Shown: positions 5,701-8,808 of the stretch, one piece after another
How positions within the stretch are numbered: the stretch's first letter is position 1
How the letters are laid out: each line of letters begins with the position of its first letter
Origin: JBFGWM01 sp041588495
Lineage (GTDB): Bacteria > Pseudomonadota > Gammaproteobacteria > Pseudomonadales > JBFGWM01
Length of the DNA: 8,808 nucleotides
Reading direction: 5' to 3'
NCBI GenBank assembly: GCA_041588495.1
Contig: JBFGWM010000115.1
Span: 1-8,808 of the forward strand
Notes under the pieces: generated by a model
Databases searched by the model: none
Told to the model about the DNA's origin: nothing
The model's input: only the letters and a program-made list of their open reading frames with translations
Made by a program: the position numbers and the translations under genes

Positions 5701-5896
5701 TCGCGCAGAGCTAGAAATTACTAAATATCTACTACTGCGCTCCCGCGGACAGTTGCTTAAACTTTGTTATTCTCGAATAGAACGTAAGGTTGGATATCTG
5801 CCATTCACCCGCTTGGAGGCGATATCCGATGTGGCCCCGCATACCCGGCGCCTGGTTGATCCTGCCGGGATTTCGCATCCAACCGGAACTCATCAC
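5701..5896 (+). promoter_or_regulatory. AT-rich promoter/leader region of the DUF6351 gene, with inverted repeat
   Basis: The stretch 5711-5785 is distinctly AT-rich compared with its surroundings and probably holds the promoter, but I find no -10/-35 pair better than 3-4 of 6 matches each. An inverted repeat, TTGGATATC (5790-5798) and GATATCCGA (5821-5829), forms a 9-bp stem with one G-U pair and a 22-base loop within the probable leader. It may be an operator half-site pair or an RNA hairpin. Confidence 0.35.
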
Positions 5897-8122
5897 ATGA
5901 GCAGACACGATTTCAGATTTGCGCTTGCCTGGCTTGTCATTCTGGCCGCGCCGACCACCCTTGTTGCGGACGAAACCGTGATCCGTGTCCTCTCCAACCG
6001 TGCCGACCTCATCAGCGGTGGAGACGTGCTGGTGGAGATCGTCGGTGCTCGCGAAAAGCAGCAGATACGGTTGAATGGGCGCGACGTGTCGGATGTATTC
6101 GTGAAGCGCGGGAACGGGCGCGTCATGGGCCTGGTGACCGGCCTCGATCTTGGTGAAAACACCCTGCGTGTTTCCGGGCCGGGCGGCACGGTCGAAACGA
6201 CGATCACCAACCATCCGAACTACGGCCCGGTGTTCTCGGCCGCGCAGCATCGCATCGACGAGGAAGACTGGGCACTGTGCCGATCCGGCCAGCCCAGCAA
6301 GCTGAATGACTGCAACGTGGCGGTCGAGTACACATTTCTTTACAAGAGCACCAACCCGACCCGCCAGGGGCTGATCGCGTTCGACCCGGCCGACGGGATC
6401 CCCGGGGACGTGGCGACGACCACCACGGATCACGGTGCAACCGTTCCATTCATCGTGCGCAGGGAACTCGGGTACCAGGACCGTGACCAGTACACGATTC
6501 TCGTGCTCTTCGATCCCTCGAAAGCCTGGGCGCCGTGGGCGCCGCAGCCCCAGTGGAACCAGAAGGTGTTTGCCCCCCACGGCTCGAACTGCGGGATGTC
6601 ATTCAAGCCCGGATCGCCGAGGTTGAACGACTCCGCCTCCGGCTTCGCGGCATTCGGACTCGAGCACAGTTACATCACCGCGCTGGGCCGCGGCTTTGCC
6701 GTGGTTTCCACGGCCCTGAACAACAACGGCCACAACTGCAACGTGGTGCTGCAGGCCGAGTCGATGATGATGGTCAAGGAGCGCCTGGTCGAACAGTACG
6801 GTGAACTGCGGTACATGATCGGCACCGGTTGCTCGGGTGGCGCGATTGCCCAGAACACCATGGCCAATGCGTATCCCGGCCTCTACCAGGGCCTGCTGAC
6901 CACCTGCACCTACCCGGACAGCGTTTCGCCCGCCGTGCAGGCTTCGGATTACTACCTGTTGCGCAAGTATTTCGAGGATCCCGGCCGTTGGGCGCCCGGC
7001 GTGGCCTGGTCACCGCACCAGTTCGGCCTGGTCGAGGGACACCTCAGCCACGTCAATGCCATCGCCATGGACGAACTGCTGTTCAAGCCCGCGACCCGCA
7101 CCAGTGGCAATTGCGCGGGTGCGGAAACCTATCACCCGGACAACAACCCGGGCGGGGTGCGCTGCGGGGCGCTGGAATGGAACCAGCACATTTCCGGCAC
7201 CCGGCCGGAGGCACACTGGTCGGACATTGAAAAGGCGCTCGGGCGTGGCTTTACCAATATCCCGTTCGGAAATGTCGGCATTCAGTACGGGCTGCAGGCC
7301 CTGCAGAAGGCCGAGATCACCCCGGCCCAGTTCGTTGACCTGAACGTCAAGATCGGCGGGCTCAACGTGGACGTCGAATTCCAGGAGGCCCGTGCGTCGA
7401 TACCCCTGGACACCATTGCGAACGCGTATCGCGGGGGCGCGATCACGGTCGGCAACAACCTGGACCAGGTTGCGATCATCAACTTCCTGGGGCCGGATCC
7501 CGGCGCCGCCCATGACTCGGTGCATGCCTGGTGGGTGCGCTGGCGCCTCGACCGTGAACAGGGTCACCATGACAACCACGTGATGTGGGGCGGGCCGGTC
7601 GCGCTGTTTGGCGATCCGTACTACTTCCAGCAGGGCCTGCTGGCGATCGATCGCTGGCTGGCGGCGGTCGAGGCCGACCGGGGTGACGACCCGCTACCGG
7701 TGAAGATCACCGCCAACCGCCCCGCGGACGTCCACGATCAGTGCAGTGACGGTCTCGGACACAAGATCGCCGACGAGATCTGCGTCGAGTTCCAACGCGA
7801 CGCCTACAACTACGGAACGCCGCGCACCGTCGCCGGGGCAGACATCTACGCTTCCAGCCTGTCATGCCAGTTGAAACCGTTCTCGCGGGACGCCGACTAC
7901 GGCCCGGTTCCGTTCACGGAGGAACAATGGGCGCAGCTCGAGACCCTGTTTGGCGATGGCGTGTGTGATTACAGCCAGCCGGGTCATGGAGAGGAAACCA
8001 AGACGGTGCCGTGGCTGACCTACCAGGATGGCAGTGGTGGTGTCGTCATCGGCGGTAAGGAAATGTCTCCGCAGCCGCTCAACTCCGGCTCCGGCTGGTC
8101 ATCGCCGGCCTTCCGCGACTGA
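5897..8122 (+). CDS. Secreted DUF6351-family protein, probable serine hydrolase
   Basis: The product has 741 residues. The ATG at 5897 gives a clear Sec signal peptide, MSRHDFRFALAWLVILAAPT, with likely cleavage after TLVA (residue 23). GGAA lies 8 bases upstream. The open frame continues upstream to a TTG at 5753, but the added residues lack signal-peptide character. The mature start DETVIRVLSNRADLISGGD is typical of DUF6351 proteins, which have no settled function. An N-terminal beta-rich domain (to about 120) is followed by a large domain with GTGCSGGAIAQN. There C312-S313-G-G looks like the G-x-S-x-G nucleophile elbow of alpha/beta hydrolases, and a Cys next to the Ser recalls the tannase/feruloyl esterase family. 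His-rich GHHDNH (556-561) or VHDQC (about 612) may supply the base. Many Cys fit an exported, disulfide-bonded enzyme. The substrate is unknown and I see no link to the nqr operon. Confidence 0.8.
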   Translation: MSRHDFRFALAWLVILAAPTTLVADETVIRVLSNRADLISGGDVLVEIVGAREKQQIRLNGRDVSDVFVKRGNGRVMGLVTGLDLGENTLRVSGPGGTVETTITNHPNYGPVFSAAQHRIDEEDWALCRSGQPSKLNDCNVAVEYTFLYKSTNPTRQGLIAFDPADGIPGDVATTTTDHGATVPFIVRRELGYQDRDQYTILVLFDPSKAWAPWAPQPQWNQKVFAPHGSNCGMSFKPGSPRLNDSASGFAAFGLEHSYITALGRGFAVVSTALNNNGHNCNVVLQAESMMMVKERLVEQYGELRYMIGTGCSGGAIAQNTMANAYPGLYQGLLTTCTYPDSVSPAVQASDYYLLRKYFEDPGRWAPGVAWSPHQFGLVEGHLSHVNAIAMDELLFKPATRTSGNCAGAETYHPDNNPGGVRCGALEWNQHISGTRPEAHWSDIEKALGRGFTNIPFGNVGIQYGLQALQKAEITPAQFVDLNVKIGGLNVDVEFQEARASIPLDTIANAYRGGAITVGNNLDQVAIINFLGPDPGAAHDSVHAWWVRWRLDREQGHHDNHVMWGGPVALFGDPYYFQQGLLAIDRWLAAVEADRGDDPLPVKITANRPADVHDQCSDGLGHKIADEICVEFQRDAYNYGTPRTVAGADIYASSLSCQLKPFSRDADYGPVPFTEEQWAQLETLFGDGVCDYSQPGHGEETKTVPWLTYQDGSGGVVIGGKEMSPQPLNSGSGWSSPAFRD

Positions 8123-8131
8123 GGCAGTTCC

Positions 8132-8156
8132 GTGCCCGTCCAAAGCGGGCGGGCAT
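8132..8156. terminator. Hairpin after the DUF6351 gene
   Basis: GTGCCCGTC (8132-8140) pairs with GGCGGGCAT (8148-8156), a 9-bp GC-rich stem with two G-U pairs and a 7-base loop, starting 10 bases after the stop codon. No U-run follows, so termination would need help from the next hairpin or from Rho. Confidence 0.45.
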
Positions 8157-8178
8157 CACTCCGTAAGTTCAAACTGAC

Positions 8179-8210
8179 ACCAGGGCCCGCGCAATGCGGG
8201 CGTTCCTGGT
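8179..8210. terminator. Strong hairpin between convergent genes, likely bidirectional terminator
   Basis: ACCAGG (8179-8184) and GCCCGC (8185-8190) pair with GCGGGC (8196-8201) and CCTGGT (8205-8210), giving 12 bp with a GTT bulge and a 5-base loop. It lies between the plus-strand DUF6351 gene and the minus-strand repeat protein, whose stop is at 8228. The flanks are only mildly T-rich (CCTGTTCCTT on the plus strand). Position and stability make it a good shared terminator. Confidence 0.55.
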
Positions 8211-8227
8211 CCTGTTCCTTCCGGGCC

Positions 8228-8808
8228 TCAGAGATAATCCTGCACCACGGGGGCGCTGGAAAGCTCCAGCGTGGGAGCCGGCTCCGTGGATCCGACCATT
8301 CCTGTTTCCAGAACACTCGAGGTGTCCGTCGATCCGATCAGTTGCACGGGTTCGGTAGTCGAGGTCGGTTGGGTCGTGACGTCGGGCTGAGGCTCTGCCG
8401 GGAACAGAAGCTGGGATGAATCCTCGATGAGGACATCGTTATAGGCGAGCACATTGGAGGTGTCCTCGACGACCGGTTCGGGTGCGGCCTCAGTGCTGTC
8501 CGCCAGAAGATTTTCGACCGCCTGATCGAAGAGCGGGTCGATGGGCTCCACGATTGTCTCGACGGTCGGTACCAGGACCTCTTCGACGACAGGATCCACG
8601 ACGGTCTCGACGACGGGCTCCACGACGGTCTCGACGACGGGCTCCACGATGGTTTCGATGGTCGGTACCAGGACCTCTTCGACGACAGGTTCCACGACGG
8701 TCTCGACGACGGGCTCCACGATGGTTTCGACGGTCGGTACCAGGACCTCTTCGACGACAGGATCCACGACGTTCTCGACGACGGGCTCCACGATGGTTTC
8801 GACGGTCG
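8228..8808 (-). CDS. Acidic octapeptide-repeat protein, C-terminal part (runs off right edge)
   Basis: The minus-strand frame is open from the window edge to a TGA at 8230-8228, giving 192 residues of a longer protein; the true start is outside. The first part is a tandem octapeptide of the pattern [EDV]-P-[VT]-[VI]-E-[TEN]-[VI]-[VL], with ten full units. It is followed by a non-repetitive acidic tail of about 110 residues, rich in Glu, Asp, Ser, Thr and Pro and ending APVVQDYL, with no cysteine and no basic residue that I can see. Low-complexity Pro/Val/Glu repeats of this kind are typical of extended spacers in surface or secreted proteins, but no anchor or sorting motif is visible at this end. 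I do not recognise the family. The frame is kept across a very repetitive region, which supports real coding. Confidence 0.7.
   Translation of the reverse strand, partial: TVETIVEPVVENVVDPVVEEVLVPTVETIVEPVVETVVEPVVEEVLVPTIETIVEPVVETVVEPVVETVVDPVVEEVLVPTVETIVEPIDPLFDQAVENLLADSTEAAPEPVVEDTSNVLAYNDVLIEDSSQLLFPAEPQPDVTTQPTSTTEPVQLIGSTDTSSVLETGMVGSTEPAPTLELSSAPVVQDYL
8549..8808. repeat. 24-bp coding tandem repeat with 72/96-bp higher-order pattern
   Basis: Ten complete 24-bp units occupy 8549-8788 and a partial unit reaches the edge at 8808, so the array continues outside. A marker variant containing GGTCGGTACC begins at 8564, 8660 and 8732, and its start (cut by the edge) recurs at 8804. The spacings are 96, 72 and 72 bp, that is four, three and three units. 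The array therefore grew by duplicating blocks of three units, with one extra or missing unit. All spacings are multiples of three, so the reading frame is kept. Confidence 0.92.

Noticed and set aside
5753..5896. N-terminal extension of the DUF6351 protein from a TTG at 5753
   Set aside because: It would bury the signal peptide 48 residues inside the protein. The ATG at 5897 has a ribosome-binding site and an immediate signal sequence.
8549..8808. CRISPR array
   Set aside because: The repeats are directly adjacent without unique spacers, and they keep a reading frame.

Overview
This window looks like chromosomal DNA from a fairly GC-rich gammaproteobacterium. The clues are an Nqr gene cluster of the Vibrio type, tightly overlapping genes, Shine-Dalgarno sites and an FNR/Anr-like operator. 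I cannot name a genus from the sequence alone.

Left edge and leader (1-785): the first 61 bases hold the start of a minus-strand gene with a signal peptide. A 55-bp palindromic repeat follows at 97-151. The rest carries no convincing gene. It holds two GC-rich palindromes, an FNR/Anr-like box (403-416), a short direct repeat and a compound hairpin, and seems to be the promoter and long leader of the downstream operon.

Redox operon (786-5595, plus strand): nqrB-, nqrC-, nqrD-, nqrE- and nqrF-like genes are packed with overlaps or a one-base gap. They are followed by a 45-codon small ORF and a two-CBS-domain protein. Electrons would enter at NqrF (NADH, FAD, 2Fe-2S) and pass through the NqrD/E cysteine-ligated iron centre and the covalent FMN of NqrC towards NqrB. 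Two things are unusual. nqrA, normally the first gene of the operon, is absent from its place. NqrB lacks the usual N-terminal extension and is altered at three hallmark motifs, including the covalent FMN site, while C, D, E and F look intact. This points to an NqrA-less or otherwise remodelled Nqr-like complex, possibly induced at low oxygen, whose electron acceptor cannot be told from here.

Repeat and right half (5596-8808): a second copy of the 55-bp palindromic repeat lies just after the operon, so the two copies bracket it in the same orientation. Next comes a large secreted DUF6351-family protein (5897-8122) with a GCSGG nucleophile-elbow-like motif. Strong hairpins at 8132-8210 separate it from a convergent minus-strand gene that runs off the right edge. 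That gene encodes an acidic protein built largely of a Pro/Val/Glu octapeptide repeat, with a DNA period of 24 bp and a higher-order period of 72/96 bp.
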